A stretch of DNA of 45,236 nt, from the NCBI GenBank assembly GCA_020854035.1, contig JADZGE010000096.1:1-45236 (forward strand), in the 5' to 3' direction. Positions 25,450 to 33,376 of the stretch are shown here, piece after piece. This stretch comes from Burkholderiales bacterium (GTDB lineage Bacteria > Pseudomonadota > Gammaproteobacteria > Burkholderiales > SG8-41). The translations under genes and the position numbers were made by a program. A model generated the notes under the pieces. It made no database searches. It had not been told where the DNA came from and worked only from the letters and a program-made list of their open reading frames with translations. The first letter of the stretch is position 1; the number at the start of each line of letters is the position of its first letter.

Positions 25450-26100
25450 ATGAAGCCCGACCTCAGTAGCATTCCGCTTTTCGAGGGGCTGCGCGAGGAG
25501 GACCTGCGGGCGCTCTCCGACCGGGCGATCGTTCGCAGCGTCCCGAAGAACGCGATCGTGATCACCGAAGGCGACGCGACCGACTCGCTCTACGTGATCC
25601 TGTCCGGCAAGGTCAAGGTCTACCTCGGCGACGAGGCGGGCAAGGAGCTGCTCCTAGACGTCCTCGGCCCGGGCAAGTACTTCGGCGAGATGGTGCTGGA
25701 CGAGGGCCCGCGCTCGGCGTCGGTGGTGACGCTCGAGCCCTCGCATTTCGCGGTCCTCTCTCGCGCGGATTTCCGCGGCTTCCTCCTGCGGCACCCGGAG
25801 ATCGCGCTGCACGTCATCACGAATCTCATCCGGCTCGCGCGCGGGTTGAACGAGAACGTGAAAAGCCTCGCGCTGCTCGACGTCTACGGCCGCGTGGCGC
25901 GCATGCTGAACGAGCTTGCCGTCGAGGAGAACGGGCGGCTCGTGATTCCCGAGCGGCTCACCCAGCGGGAGATGGCAAACCGCGTGGGCGCCTCGCGCGA
26001 GATGATCAACCGCATCCTGCGCGATCTCACGATCGGCGGCTACATCGCCGTCGAATCCGGGCGCATCACCATCCGGAAGACCCCCCCCGCGCGCTGGTAG
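25450..26100 (+). CDS. Crp/Fnr-family transcription regulator 1
   Basis: A 216-residue regulator with an N-terminal cyclic-nucleotide-binding-like beta roll (about 10-125: IPLFEGLREEDL, GKVKVYLGDEAGKELLLDVLGPG, YFGEMVLDEGPRSASV) and a C-terminal winged helix with the recognition helix TQREMANRVGASREMINRILRDL. The FGEMxLxxxxRSASV stretch resembles the cAMP-binding pocket of CRP. No N-terminal cysteines are present, so it is not an FNR-type oxygen sensor. The ATG is chosen because PDLSSIPLF is the usual beginning; the frame is open upstream to 25300. Its target genes are not evident. Confidence 0.88.
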   Translation: MKPDLSSIPLFEGLREEDLRALSDRAIVRSVPKNAIVITEGDATDSLYVILSGKVKVYLGDEAGKELLLDVLGPGKYFGEMVLDEGPRSASVVTLEPSHFAVLSRADFRGFLLRHPEIALHVITNLIRLARGLNENVKSLALLDVYGRVARMLNELAVEENGRLVIPERLTQREMANRVGASREMINRILRDLTIGGYIAVESGRITIRKTPPARW

Positions 26101-26225
26101 CCCGACCCGGCGCGCCCGAAGAGCGGCATACGCGAACCCCGCCGCGCCGGGCTAAGGAAACCCGGGCGGGTGCCGTTACCGTTCTGGCGAACGACCAGGC
26201 GGGCAAGCGTACCTGGAGAGTGCAA

Positions 26226-26984
26226 ATGCCGGCAAATGCCGAAGTGCTGGGAACCGTGCCGCTCTTCGCGGGACTCCCCGAGGAGGGACTCGCCGTCCTC
26301 GCGCGAGGCTCGGCCGTGCGCAGGGTTCCGCGGGGCGCCTACATCCTCCGCGCGGGAGAGCGGACCGACGGCGTCCACGTCATCCTGTCGGGCAGCGCCA
26401 AGGTGCTCATCTCCGACGCCGAAGGCCGCGAGGTCATCCTCGCGCTGATCGGGCGTCACGAGTTCTTCGGCGAGATGGGCTCGCTCGACGAGCATCCGCG
26501 CTCGGCCAGCGTGAGGGCGCTGGAGCCTTGCGAGCTGCTGCGGGTCGCGAGGGCGGACTTCCTGCACTGCCTGCTGGAGAATCGCGCGGTCGCGATGCGC
26601 GTCATGCTCGGTCTGGTGAGGCGGCTGCGCGAAGCCGACCGGCAGATCGAGAGCCTTGCGCTCATGAGCGTCCACCACCGGGTGGTGCGCATCCTGCGCG
26701 ACCTCTCCCGCGACGAGGGCGGCAGGCGCGTGATTCCCAGGGCGCCGCCAAAGCAGGAAATCGCCCACATGATCGGCGCCTCGCGCGAGATGGTGAGCCG
26801 CGTGCTGCGGGAGCTCGTGAATCTCGGCCGGATTCGCGTCGAAAAACGGCGCATCGTGCTGCTCGGCGAGACCGCGCAGCCATGCTCGTTCGAGGGCGAG
26901 GTGCCGGGCTTCCCCGCGAGCGGCAAGGGCGAGCGCGTTTTCCCGGCGGGCAGGCGCGAAGCGCAGGGCAAGGCAGGCGGCTGA
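26226..26984 (+). CDS. Crp/Fnr-family transcription regulator 2
   Basis: A second Crp/Fnr regulator, 252 residues, 125 bp after the first and clearly paralogous. It shows VPLFAGLPEEGLAVLA, GSAKVLISDAEGREVILALIG, FFGEMGSLDEHPRSASV and the recognition helix KQEIAHMIGASREMVSRVLREL. A C-terminal extension of about 35 residues (from about 218), basic and Gly-rich, is not seen in copy 1. I choose the ATG at 26226, 7 nt after GGAG; a GTG two codons earlier is also possible. It ends 9 bp from the converging PEP-CTERM gene. Confidence 0.88.
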   Translation: MPANAEVLGTVPLFAGLPEEGLAVLARGSAVRRVPRGAYILRAGERTDGVHVILSGSAKVLISDAEGREVILALIGRHEFFGEMGSLDEHPRSASVRALEPCELLRVARADFLHCLLENRAVAMRVMLGLVRRLREADRQIESLALMSVHHRVVRILRDLSRDEGGRRVIPRAPPKQEIAHMIGASREMVSRVLRELVNLGRIRVEKRRIVLLGETAQPCSFEGEVPGFPASGKGERVFPAGRREAQGKAGG

Positions 26985-26993
26985 CCGCGCCGC

Positions 26994-27821
26994 TCAGGAG
27001 CCGGGACGCGCGGTGCCGCCCTGCCGATGCCGCCGCCGGCGGATCGCGTAGCCGACGGCCCCCAGGCCGGCGAGCATCATCGCCGCGATGCTCGGTTCGG
27101 GCACCGGCGCGACCGACACCGAACGCAGATGCATGCGCGCGGCGGCGGAACCGGTATCGTCGCCGAAGAACAGGAAATCGGGCTGGGCATAGACCGCGAC
27201 GCCCGCCACCGTGACCCCGGATGGCGAATAGTCCCGCAGCGCGCCCGAAAACACCGGCGCGCCGTTCACCGAAAGCGCGTAATTGCCGGCGTGGACGAGG
27301 AGCGAATAGTCCGCGAAACCCGTCGTGACGAGATCGGCGCGCTCGGGCGCGGCCGCCTGCACGAAGCTCGCGCCGGCGAGATCCTGCGCGAATACGCGTG
27401 TCGTCCAGAATCCGAGTTCGACCCCGCGGTGGGCGCCGTCGAGCACGATCATGCTGAATCCGGCGCGGTTGTCGTTCGCGTGCGCTTCCGCTTCGACCCG
27501 GGCGGTGAACGACAATCGAAACCCGGCGCCGCTGTCGAGCGTGACGCCGTTGCCGAAGAGCGGCGCGAGGGCGTAGCCGGCCTGGGTGGCATCGAGGAAG
27601 CTGGTGTCGAGCGTCACGCCGCCGCCGGCGAGCGTCTGGGAGGCGAACGGCGCCGGCGGCACCACGGAGAACCACCCCTGCGCGCCGGGTGAGGTCGCGA
27701 GTGCCCCGTCGTAGAGCAGGGTCGTGCCGCCGCTCAGCGCCGCGGCCGTCGCGCTCCAGCACCACGCCGCGAGGACGGCGAGAGCGGTATGGCGCCGGAA
27801 CGGGTGCATGGGCCGTGTCAT
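26994..27821 (-). CDS. PEP-CTERM exported protein, choice-of-anchor Y-like
   Basis: A 275-residue secreted protein. A signal peptide (hydrophobic core about 12-28) is followed by a beta-rich domain beginning LLYDGALATSPGAQGW, which resembles the choice-of-anchor Y domains of PEP-CTERM proteins. The C-terminal sorting signal is complete: VPEPS at 240-244, a membrane segment at 245-260 and the basic cluster RRRRHR at 261-266. PEP-CTERM proteins are processed by exosortase and linked to exopolysaccharide or biofilm formation. No exosortase or EPS gene lies in the window. A near-consensus promoter sits just upstream. The specific role is unknown. Confidence 0.88.
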   Translation of the reverse strand: MTRPMHPFRRHTALAVLAAWCWSATAAALSGGTTLLYDGALATSPGAQGWFSVVPPAPFASQTLAGGGVTLDTSFLDATQAGYALAPLFGNGVTLDSGAGFRLSFTARVEAEAHANDNRAGFSMIVLDGAHRGVELGFWTTRVFAQDLAGASFVQAAAPERADLVTTGFADYSLLVHAGNYALSVNGAPVFSGALRDYSPSGVTVAGVAVYAQPDFLFFGDDTGSAAARMHLRSVSVAPVPEPSIAAMMLAGLGAVGYAIRRRRHRQGGTARPGS

Positions 27822-27844
27822 CGCAGGTGCCGCCTTGTCGGCGC

Positions 27845-27873
27845 ATTCAAACCGCCGCTACCGGGGTTGTCAA
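27845..27873 (-). promoter_or_regulatory. Near-consensus sigma-70 promoter for the PEP-CTERM gene
   Basis: Read on the minus strand: TTGACA (27873-27868), a 17-bp spacer, then TTGAAT (27850-27845). The -35 box matches consensus fully and the -10 box in four of six bases. RNA would start about 17 nt before the PEP-CTERM ATG, with AAGGCGG as a possible ribosome binding site. The -35 box overlaps the stop codon of the cyclase remnant. Confidence 0.6.
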
Positions 27874-28085
27874 GGACATCTTGCCCATATCTTCTCGATC
27901 GTCGCGACGCCTTCGCCCGGTGAAACGACGCCGGGGATTTCTCCCGGGTCCCCGGTTGGCGGCGGTGACCTCGCGATCACGCCGAGCGCTCTCTCGATGC
28001 CGCGCATCGCGGCGTCATCGCCGTGGCGCTGGTAGAGCGAGGTGCCGCCGGCGACGTCCGTGAAGACCATGGCGGTGCTCGACAC
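27870..28085 (-). pseudogene. N-terminal remnant of a class III adenylate/guanylate cyclase
   Basis: The 71-residue ORF begins TAMVFTDVAGGTSLYQRHG, followed by DDAAMRGIERALGVIA. This is the start of a class III nucleotidyl cyclase domain, including the first metal-binding Asp of FTDVAG. After about residue 40 the similarity stops: the second metal Asp and the rest of the roughly 180-residue domain are missing, and the sequence runs into an unrelated Pro/Gly-rich tail. It starts 7 bp after the PP2C stop, the place where many betaproteobacteria have a cyclase with a forkhead-associated domain. I infer a deletion or replacement that brought in the PEP-CTERM gene. I found no continuing frame. Confidence 0.65.
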
Positions 28086-28092
28086 GACCGCC

Positions 28093-28857
28093 TCAGGCGA
28101 CGCGCGCGAGTACGACCGAAACGTTGTCCCGGCCGCCGCGGCCGTTGGCGAGCGCCACGGCGCGCTCCGCGGCGTGGCGCAGGTTCGTCCCCGCCTCGCG
28201 CAGGATCGAGCCGATCTCCTCCTCGGTCACGGCGCTGATGAGGCCGTCGGAGCACAGCAGGAACAGATCGTCGGGCGCGAGCGGGTGCTGCGTGAGGTCG
28301 GGCTCGATCCTGCCCGGCATGCCGAGGACGCGGCCTCGCGCGTTCTTCAGGCCCGAGCGCCGCGCCTCCCCGGCGCGGACGCAGCCGCGCTCGATCATCC
28401 CGGCGAGCGCGAAGGGATCGTGAGTGAGGCGTTCGAGCTCGCCTTCCCGCATGCGGTAGACCCGGGAGTCCCCGACGCTGGCGATGGTCGCGAAGTCCTC
28501 GTCGAGCAGCGCGAGCGCGAGCGTCGTGCCCATCCCGGCGAGCGCCAGGCTGCGCCCGGCGGCCTCGCGCACCCGGCTGTTCGCGCGGCGCACGAGCTCG
28601 TGCACGAGCGCCGCGCGCCGCTCCTGCCGGTTGCCCGCGCGCTCCCCGCCCGCCGCGCAGAGGGCCATGCGCAGGTCGGCCCGGATGCTGCGCGCGGCCG
28701 CCAGGCTCGCGATTTCGCCCGCGTTGTGGCCGCCGACGCCGTCGGCGATCAGGGCGAGCCCGAGCTGCGCGTCCCACGCCATCCTGTCGTCGTTGGCGGC
28801 GCGCCGGCGACCCGCATCGGTCACCCCGGCGATGTCCTTCAATCGCGCGTGATTCAT
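28093..28857 (-). CDS. PP2C-family serine/threonine phosphatase
   Basis: A 254-residue PPM-family phosphatase (PstP/PppA/Stp type), which needs two Mn2+ or Mg2+ ions. Motifs in order: GVTDAGRRRAANDD, LIADGVGGHNAGEIAS (metal Asp and GG), GMGTTLALALL, ASVGDSRVYRM, LLCSDGLISAVT and GRGGRDNVSVVLARV. All metal-binding aspartates appear present. No Hanks-type kinase is in the window. The short ORF upstream overlaps its start by 4 bp and the truncated cyclase gene follows, so it seems to be the intact core of a damaged signalling operon. Confidence 0.92.
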   Translation of the reverse strand: MNHARLKDIAGVTDAGRRRAANDDRMAWDAQLGLALIADGVGGHNAGEIASLAAARSIRADLRMALCAAGGERAGNRQERRAALVHELVRRANSRVREAAGRSLALAGMGTTLALALLDEDFATIASVGDSRVYRMREGELERLTHDPFALAGMIERGCVRAGEARRSGLKNARGRVLGMPGRIEPDLTQHPLAPDDLFLLCSDGLISAVTEEEIGSILREAGTNLRHAAERAVALANGRGGRDNVSVVLARVA

Positions 28858-29081
28858 CGGCGTCCCGTGCGTGCTTCGGGTGCGTCCAGGCAGCCTGCGC
28901 GCGGGCGCATTGCTCGAAAGCGCGCGGTTTTCTCGTTCATCACGCCGCGCGGCTGCTCGTCACGGCAGCAGTCGGCCGTTGGCACGTGGCGGAAGAGCGA
29001 CCCGATGACTTGCCCCTCGGAGTGCACCCGGAGCGCGACCGCCACCGGTTTCTTCGGGATTTTCAGGCAGTTGTCGTCCAT
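28854..29081 (-). CDS. Small ORF coupled to the PP2C gene
   Basis: A 75-residue ORF beginning MDDNCLKIPKKP whose stop overlaps the PP2C start in an ATGA arrangement, the usual sign of translational coupling. The segment VAVALRVHSEGQVIGSLF may form beta strands; the rest is Arg-rich and has no recognised family. The ribosome binding site is weak (GGAAG about 13 nt upstream). It may be a small accessory protein of the phosphatase or a chance ORF. The overlap is the main support. Confidence 0.4.
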   Translation of the reverse strand: MDDNCLKIPKKPVAVALRVHSEGQVIGSLFRHVPTADCCRDEQPRGVMNEKTARFRAMRPRAGCLDAPEARTGRR

Positions 29082-29243
29082 GGCCGGCGGCTTCCGCACG
29101 GGTACGCCCGATGAGTAACGGGTGTGCGGCGGCGGACCTTTAGCCGCGCACGCCCGCGCCGCCGGTCGCGGCGGGAACGCCCGTGTATCATGCGAGGATG
29201 CGGCCCGCGCGGGGCTGATAACAATCACCAGAGGAGATCCATC

Positions 29244-30212
29244 ATGTCGGTACTGAAGCTCATCGCCGCCGCCCTGCCGCTCGCGTTCGGCGCGGCCGCC
29301 GCGAGCGCGGCACAGCCGGAGTTCCCCGACCGCCCGATCCGGCTCATCATCGGCAGCGCGCCGGGATCGGGACCGGACATCATTTCCCGGCTCGTGGCGG
29401 AGCGCCTGTACGCGGCGTGGGGCCAGCGGGTCGTCGTCGACTCGCGGCCGGGCGTGGCCGGCATCATCAGCGCGGAGGCGACCCTCCGGGCGAACCCCGA
29501 CGGCTATACCTGGATGATGCTTACCTCGCAGCTCTTCGTCGCGACCTCGGTCTACCCCGACCTCAAGTTCCACCTCGACAAGGATTTCGTCTCGATCGCG
29601 CTGATCGGCTCGGTGCCCTTCGTGCAGATGGTCAATCCGCAGGTGCCGGTGAAGTCGATCCAGGAGCTCATCGCGCTCGCGAAGAAGTCGCCCGGAAAGC
29701 TCCGCTACGGCTCGGCGGGAGCGGGGGCGTCCGAGCACCTCTGCGGGGTCATGTTCAACCGCCTGACGGGGACCGACATGCTGCACGTCCCCTACAAGGG
29801 CATAGCGCAGGCGATCGCCGACACCATGGCGAACGAGGTGCAGCTCACCTACGCCGTCGTCCCGGCCGCGAGACCCCAGGTCGAGGCGGGGCGGCTGCGG
29901 GCGCTGGGCGTCACGAGCGAGAAGCGCTCCCAGGCGCTGCCCAACGTGCCCGCGATCGGCGAGGTGGTGCCGGGGTACGCGATGTTCGGCTGGTACAGCA
30001 TCGTCGCGCCGGGCGGCACGCCCGAGGCGGTGCTCGCCAAGGCGAGCGCCGAGGTGGTGAAGCTCACGCGGGAACCCGAGTTCGGGGAGAAGCTGAAGGC
30101 GATCGGCATCGACATCATCGCCGGCACGCGCTCCGACCTCGATCGTTTCCGGGCCGGCCAGAGGAAGCTGATCACCGACCTCGTGAAGAGCGCGGGCGTC
30201 GAGATCAGGTAG
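29244..30212 (+). CDS. Bug/TctC-family tripartite tricarboxylate receptor 1
   Basis: A periplasmic solute receptor of 322 residues. It has a signal peptide (SVLKLIAAALPLAFGAAAA, cleavage near ASAAQ), the Bug fold with YPxRPIRLIIG-type start (FPDRPIRLIIGSAPGSGPD), RVVVDSRPGVAGIISAE, LRYGSAGAGASEHLCG, LHVPYKG and the C-terminal GWYSIVAPGGTPE. GAGGAG precedes the ATG. Bug proteins bind carboxylates such as citrate, glutamate or aromatic acids, either for TctAB carriers or as orphan sensors. No tctA or tctB is in the window. It opens a gene group for CoA-ester metabolism. Ligand unknown. Confidence 0.92.
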   Translation: MSVLKLIAAALPLAFGAAAASAAQPEFPDRPIRLIIGSAPGSGPDIISRLVAERLYAAWGQRVVVDSRPGVAGIISAEATLRANPDGYTWMMLTSQLFVATSVYPDLKFHLDKDFVSIALIGSVPFVQMVNPQVPVKSIQELIALAKKSPGKLRYGSAGAGASEHLCGVMFNRLTGTDMLHVPYKGIAQAIADTMANEVQLTYAVVPAARPQVEAGRLRALGVTSEKRSQALPNVPAIGEVVPGYAMFGWYSIVAPGGTPEAVLAKASAEVVKLTREPEFGEKLKAIGIDIIAGTRSDLDRFRAGQRKLITDLVKSAGVEIR

Positions 30213-30264
30213 CGGCGGGCCGGCGCGGCGCCCCTCGCCGCGGGAACGAATCCGGGCGCGCGAC

Positions 30265-31404
30265 ATGATGCTGCTGGAGCACGAGGGCAAAGCGTTGCTG
30301 GCGGAGGCCGGCGTGCCGGTCCCCGCGGGGGTGCTGCTCGACCCTGCGCCCGAATCGCTCGCGGCCGCGTGCGCGAGGATCACCGGGTATCCCGTCGCGG
30401 TGAAGGCGCAGGTGCGCGCCGGGGGCCGCGGCCGCCGGGGCGGCGTGCGGAAAGTGGACGCGGCGCACGAGCTTGCACCCGCGGCGCGGCGGCTCTTCGA
30501 CATGACGTTCGCGGGCGAGCGGCCGCAGGCGCTGCTGGTGGAACCGTGGCTCGGCGCCGCGCGCGAGACCTACCTCTCGGTCGCGGTCGACGGGCTGGCC
30601 GACGGTTACGTGGTGCTCTACGCCCCGGCCGGCGGCGTCGATATCGAGGATGGATCCGGGGTGGTGCGCCATGCCGTCGGGACGCCGTGGAATTTCCGCG
30701 CGCACGCGATGCGCGAAGCGCTCGAGCGCGCCGAGCCGGATTACCAGTGGCGCGAGAAGGTGCTCGCTCTCGCGCAACGGCTGCTGCGGCTCGCCGCGGC
30801 GCGCGACTGCACGACGATCGAGATCAATCCGCTCGCCCGGCTCGCCGACGGTTCGCCGGTGGCGATCGACGCCAAGGTCGTCCGCGACGAGTGGGCGCAC
30901 TTCCGCAACAGCGACATCCGTGCCGCGCGCGAGGCGGAACAGGCGGCCGCGGAGCGCCTGTTGCGCGACTGCCTCGAGATGGGGCACATGTACGTACGCC
31001 TCGACGGCGACGTCGGTCTGATCTCGGGCGGCGCAGGCATGACGATGGCCGCGATGGACATGATCGCGGAGCACGGCGGGCGGCCCGCGTGCTTCCTCGA
31101 CTGCAGCCCCGGACCGACCTCCGCGCGCGGCTACCGCCCGGCGTTCGCGATGCTCGACGCCGACCCGTCGGTGAAGTGCATCCTGGTGAGCATATTCGGC
31201 GGCGGCACGCAGATGCAACGCGTGGCGAACGCGATGAAGGAGGTCATGGCCGAGCGCCACGGCGACAAGCCGGTCGTGTTTCGCCTCGACGGCACCAACG
31301 TCGACCAGGTAGCGGCCATCTTCGCCGGCTGCGGCGCGCACAACCACGCGCGGCTCGAGGACGCGGTGGCCGAGGCGGTGCGCCTTGCCGCGGGCCGCGC
31401 CTGA
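30265..31404 (+). CDS. ADP-forming acyl-CoA synthetase beta subunit (SucC-like)
   Basis: A 379-residue ATP-grasp protein homologous to the beta subunit of succinyl-CoA synthetase and malate-CoA ligase. Landmarks are LLEHEGKALLAEAGVPVP, VAVKAQVRAGGRGRRGGV, TTIEINPLARLADG and the CoA-ligase half with FLDCSPGPTSARG and LVSIFGGGTQMQRVANAM. It departs from housekeeping SucC in these last motifs, and its genomic place between two Bug receptors, away from TCA genes, points to a specialised carboxylic acid. It pairs with the next gene. Malate, citramalate or another dicarboxylate are possible substrates; sequence does not decide. Confidence 0.85.
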   Translation: MMLLEHEGKALLAEAGVPVPAGVLLDPAPESLAAACARITGYPVAVKAQVRAGGRGRRGGVRKVDAAHELAPAARRLFDMTFAGERPQALLVEPWLGAARETYLSVAVDGLADGYVVLYAPAGGVDIEDGSGVVRHAVGTPWNFRAHAMREALERAEPDYQWREKVLALAQRLLRLAAARDCTTIEINPLARLADGSPVAIDAKVVRDEWAHFRNSDIRAAREAEQAAAERLLRDCLEMGHMYVRLDGDVGLISGGAGMTMAAMDMIAEHGGRPACFLDCSPGPTSARGYRPAFAMLDADPSVKCILVSIFGGGTQMQRVANAMKEVMAERHGDKPVVFRLDGTNVDQVAAIFAGCGAHNHARLEDAVAEAVRLAAGRA

Positions 31405-31429
31405 AGCCGCCGGCCGCCGGACGATCCCG

Positions 31430-32332
31430 ATGAGCATACTGCTCGACCGCGCAAACCGCGTCCTGGTGGTGGGAGTGACGGGCCAGATGGGCACGTTCTT
31501 CGTCGACGACGCGCGCCGGTACGGCACGAACGTCGTCGCCGGCGTCTCCCCCGGCCGCGAGGGCACCGCGGTGGCCGGCGTGCCCGTTTTCGCGGGCGTG
31601 CGCGCGGCGCGGGAGGCGACGGGCGCCGACACCGCGATCGTGTTCGTGCCGCCGTCGGCCGTCCTCGGCGGGGCGCTGGAAGCGATCGAGGGTGGGTGCC
31701 GGCTGGTGGTGGTCACCGCCGACGAACTGCCCGTCATGGACACGATCGAACTCAAGGCGGCCGCGCTCGCGCACGGCGCCGCGCTGGTGGGACCGAACTC
31801 GCCCGGCATCATCTCCCCGGGCAAGGCGAAGCTCGGCTTCATGCCCTCGTTCTGCTACGCGCCGGGCGGCCTGGGCGTCATATCGCGCAGCGGCTCGCTT
31901 TCCTACGAGGGTTCCAAGCGCCTGACGCTGGCGGGCCTCGGGCAATCCACGGTGATCGGCATCGGCGGCGACCCGGTCAAGGGGACGACCGCGGCGCAGG
32001 CGCTCAAGCTCTTCCACGACGACCCGGAAACCGCCGCGGTCGTGTACCTGGGCGAGATCGGCGGCTCGGAAGAGCTGTTCGTCGCCGAGTACGCGCGGCG
32101 CCCGGACGCGAAGCCGGTCGCCGCCCTCATCGTGGGGCGCACGGCGCCGCCCGGCAGGAAGATGGGGCACGCGGGAGCGTTGATCGGTTCGCGCGCCGAG
32201 TCCCACGCGGCCAAGGTCGAACTCCTGCGCGGCGCCGGCGTCGTCGTCGCCGCGGGGCTCACGGAGCTCGTTGCGGCCACGCGCGCCGCGCTTGCCACGC
32301 GCGCGCGCGGGACCGCGGCGGCAGCGCGGTGA
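31430..32332 (+). CDS. ADP-forming acyl-CoA synthetase alpha subunit (SucD-like)
   Basis: A 300-residue partner of the preceding gene. It has a CoA-binding Rossmann domain (VLVVGVTGQMGTFFVDDARR), GPNSPGIISPGKAKLGFMP, VISRSGSLSYE, IGIGGDPVKGTTAAQALKLF and the phosphohistidine in KMGHAGALIG (H247), the residue that carries phosphate between succinyl phosphate and ADP in this family. The ATG lies 25 bp after the beta-subunit stop. With both subunits intact an active synthetase or ligase is expected, converting a carboxylate plus CoA and ATP to the acyl-CoA. Confidence 0.88.
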   Translation: MSILLDRANRVLVVGVTGQMGTFFVDDARRYGTNVVAGVSPGREGTAVAGVPVFAGVRAAREATGADTAIVFVPPSAVLGGALEAIEGGCRLVVVTADELPVMDTIELKAAALAHGAALVGPNSPGIISPGKAKLGFMPSFCYAPGGLGVISRSGSLSYEGSKRLTLAGLGQSTVIGIGGDPVKGTTAAQALKLFHDDPETAAVVYLGEIGGSEELFVAEYARRPDAKPVAALIVGRTAPPGRKMGHAGALIGSRAESHAAKVELLRGAGVVVAAGLTELVAATRAALATRARGTAAAAR

Positions 32333-32358
32333 GAGGAACGAGAAGGAGGACGATCGCC

Positions 32359-33336
32359 ATGAAACACGGTGTATCCGTGATACTGTCGCTGGTGGCCGCG
32401 GTCGCGGGGGGCGGGAACCTGCTCGCCGCGGAGCCCGCCTACCCGGTCCGGCCGATCCGCGTGATCGTCGGGTTTCCGCCGGCCGGGGCGGCCGACATCT
32501 TCGCCCGCATGCTGGGCCAGAAGCTGACCGACGCCTGGGGCCAGACGGTGGTGGTCGACAATCGTCCCGGCGCGGGGAGCACGATCGGCTCGGAGATCAC
32601 CGCGAACGCGCTGCCCGACGGCCACACGCTCATGGTGGTGTCAGCGAGCTACGCCACCAGCGCCGGACTCTACGCGAAAGTCATCCAGTACCAGCCGCTC
32701 GACTCGTTCGCGCCGATCGTGCTCATCGCCTCGAACGCCAATGCGCTGCTGGCGCACCCCTCGGTCACCGCGAGGAGCGTCGGCGAGCTCGTCGCGGCCG
32801 CGAAGGCCGAACCGGGCAGGTTCACGATGGGCTCGGCCGGCACCGGCAGCATCACGCACCTCGCCGGGGAACTTTTCGCGAGCATGGCCGGGATCCGCAT
32901 CGTGCACGTGCCCTACAAGGGCGGCGGCCCCAACATGACCGCGCTCTTTGCCGGGGAGATACAGCTCACGGTGGCCTCGGTGCCGGCGTCGCTGCCGGGG
33001 GTCAAGGCGGGTCGCGTGAAGGCGCTCGGCGTCACCTCGCTCAAGCGTTCGCCCGCCTTGCCCGATGTCCCGACGGTCGCGGAGTCGGGTGTTCCCGGCT
33101 ACGAGGCGCTCAACTGGTACGGCATGCTCGCTCCCGCCGGCGTCGCGGCTCCGATCGTCGCGAAGCTCAACGCCGAGACGAACCGCGTCCTGCGCCTGCC
33201 GGACATCGTCTCGGCGCTCAACAAGCAGGGAGCCGATCCCGGCGGGGGCACGCCCGCGGAGTTCAGGAAGCTCCTCCAGGTCGAGATAGCCAAGTGGTCC
33301 CGGGTGATCCGGAGCGCCGGAGTCAAGGTTCAGTAG
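32359..33336 (+). CDS. Bug/TctC-family tripartite tricarboxylate receptor 2
   Basis: A second Bug receptor, 325 residues, 26 bp after the alpha subunit. Signal peptide KHGVSVILSLVAAVAGGG with cleavage near LLAAEP; then YPVRPIRVIVGFPPAGAAD, VVVDNRPGAGSTIGSE, FTMGSAGTGSITHLAG, IVHVPYKGGGPNM and NWYGMLAPAGV. AGGAGG lies about 10 nt before the ATG. It is diverged from receptor 1, so the two likely recognise different but related acids, or one acts in sensing. No membrane TctAB genes accompany them. Confidence 0.92.
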   Translation: MKHGVSVILSLVAAVAGGGNLLAAEPAYPVRPIRVIVGFPPAGAADIFARMLGQKLTDAWGQTVVVDNRPGAGSTIGSEITANALPDGHTLMVVSASYATSAGLYAKVIQYQPLDSFAPIVLIASNANALLAHPSVTARSVGELVAAAKAEPGRFTMGSAGTGSITHLAGELFASMAGIRIVHVPYKGGGPNMTALFAGEIQLTVASVPASLPGVKAGRVKALGVTSLKRSPALPDVPTVAESGVPGYEALNWYGMLAPAGVAAPIVAKLNAETNRVLRLPDIVSALNKQGADPGGGTPAEFRKLLQVEIAKWSRVIRSAGVKVQ

Positions 33337-33376
33337 CCGCGGCCGCCGCCGCCCGCGCCGCCCACGAGGTGCCCCA

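Noticed and set aside
26101..26225. Inverted repeat CCCGGCGCG...CGCGCCGGG between the two Crp/Fnr genes
   Set aside because: The arms are about 33 bp apart and made of common GC-rich words, with no T-run or known operator spacing.
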